Origin: Desulfuromonadaceae bacterium
GTDB lineage: Bacteria > Desulfobacterota > Desulfuromonadia > Desulfuromonadales > Geopsychrobacteraceae
NCBI GenBank assembly: GCA_013138655.1
Contig: WTCI01000281.1
Location: 1-5,766 of the forward strand
Direction of reading: 5' to 3'
Length of the DNA: 5,766 bases
The stretch's first letter is position 1. Every line of letters begins with the position of its first letter. Shown in pieces: positions 5,576 to 5,766 of this stretch. Below the pieces are notes generated by a model, which saw only the letters and a program-made list of their open reading frames with translations, had not been told where the DNA came from and did no database searches. The translations under genes and the position numbers were made by a program.

Positions 5576-5766
5576 CCAATTAACTTGACTTAGCCAGTTC
5601 GCTTTTCTATCGGAATTACTGTAGTTTTTGAATGTTACCATTTTCACTCCCGAGCAACTTTCTCGACATTTCACACCCCCCGGAGCAAGGCCCATGAATC
5701 AAACATTGTTTGGATTTGTAATAATTGAATACCTCAAGGTTTTTTGCTTTTCCGACTCGGGAGGTT
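5576..5766. other. Right-edge non-coding region without a recognisable gene
   Basis: Together with 5415-5575 this makes 352 bp with no convincing gene. Two short frames stay open to the window edge. One is on the plus strand from an ATG at 5694 (MNQTLFGFVIIEYLKVFCF..., 24 codons visible). The other is on the minus strand, from 5765 to a stop at 5616-5618 (49 codons, no start visible). Neither resembles a family I know. A dyad CAAACA-T-TGTTTG lies at 5700-5712. An 8-bp inverted repeat CTCCCGAG/CTCGGGAG lies at 5647-5654 and 5756-5763. These may be chance. Confidence 0.4.
5585..5613 (+). promoter_or_regulatory. Weak divergent promoter-like element
   Basis: The plus strand has TTGACT (5585-5590, five of six -35 bases), 17 bp, then TATCGG (5608-5613, only about three of six -10 bases). 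It would fire away from nuo, towards a gene that would lie at or beyond the right edge. Its position mirrors the nuo -35 around the palindrome, which is the main reason to record it. Confidence 0.22.

Noticed and set aside
5647..5763. Inverted repeat CTCCCGAG/CTCGGGAG as ends of a small mobile element
   Set aside because: Only 8 bp are shared, about 100 bp apart, with no target duplication or transposase; likely chance.

Overview
The window is the promoter-proximal end of a nuo operon, which encodes the proton-pumping NADH:quinone oxidoreductase (respiratory complex I). All genes lie on the minus strand and are read from right to left. The order is nuoA, nuoB, nuoC, nuoD, nuoE, nuoF and the first 137 codons of nuoG, which runs off the left edge. 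The rest of nuoG and the membrane-arm genes would be expected just beyond position 1.

Several traits point to the Desulfuromonadales group (Geobacter, Pelobacter, Desulfuromonas relatives). NuoC and NuoD are separate rather than fused as in Escherichia coli. NuoF is about 150 residues longer than the usual proton-pumping type, with iron-sulfur domains at both ends. NuoA and NuoB also look as I remember Geobacter-type sequences. Base composition is near half G+C, which would suit a Desulfuromonas or Pelobacter type better than Geobacter. The placement is inference from protein character, not from a search.

Layout: 1-413 nuoG (partial); 452-2233 nuoF; 2272-2781 nuoE; 2807-3988 nuoD; 4031-4516 nuoC; 4549-5067 nuoB; 5058-5414 nuoA. 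Spacers from nuoB to nuoG are 25-42 bp, each with a Shine-Dalgarno sequence for the next gene, and nuoA and nuoB overlap by 10 bp, so the set reads as one transcript. Positions 5415-5766 hold no convincing gene. They contain a candidate sigma-70 promoter for nuo (5525-5552), a 16-bp perfect palindrome beside it (5560-5575), an imperfect tandem repeat in the presumed leader (5467-5503) and weaker signals.

How the genes work together: NuoE, NuoF and NuoG form the NADH-oxidising module (FMN plus iron-sulfur clusters). NuoB, NuoC and NuoD form the connecting module that carries cluster N2 and the quinone site. NuoA is a small membrane subunit at the quinone-channel junction. Electrons pass NADH - FMN - iron-sulfur chain - N2 - quinone.

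I found no undescribed multi-gene system. The points most worth a second look are the HydB/HndC-like build of NuoF, the loss of one expected cluster cysteine in its N-terminal domain, and the palindrome between two back-to-back -35-like hexamers upstream of nuoA.
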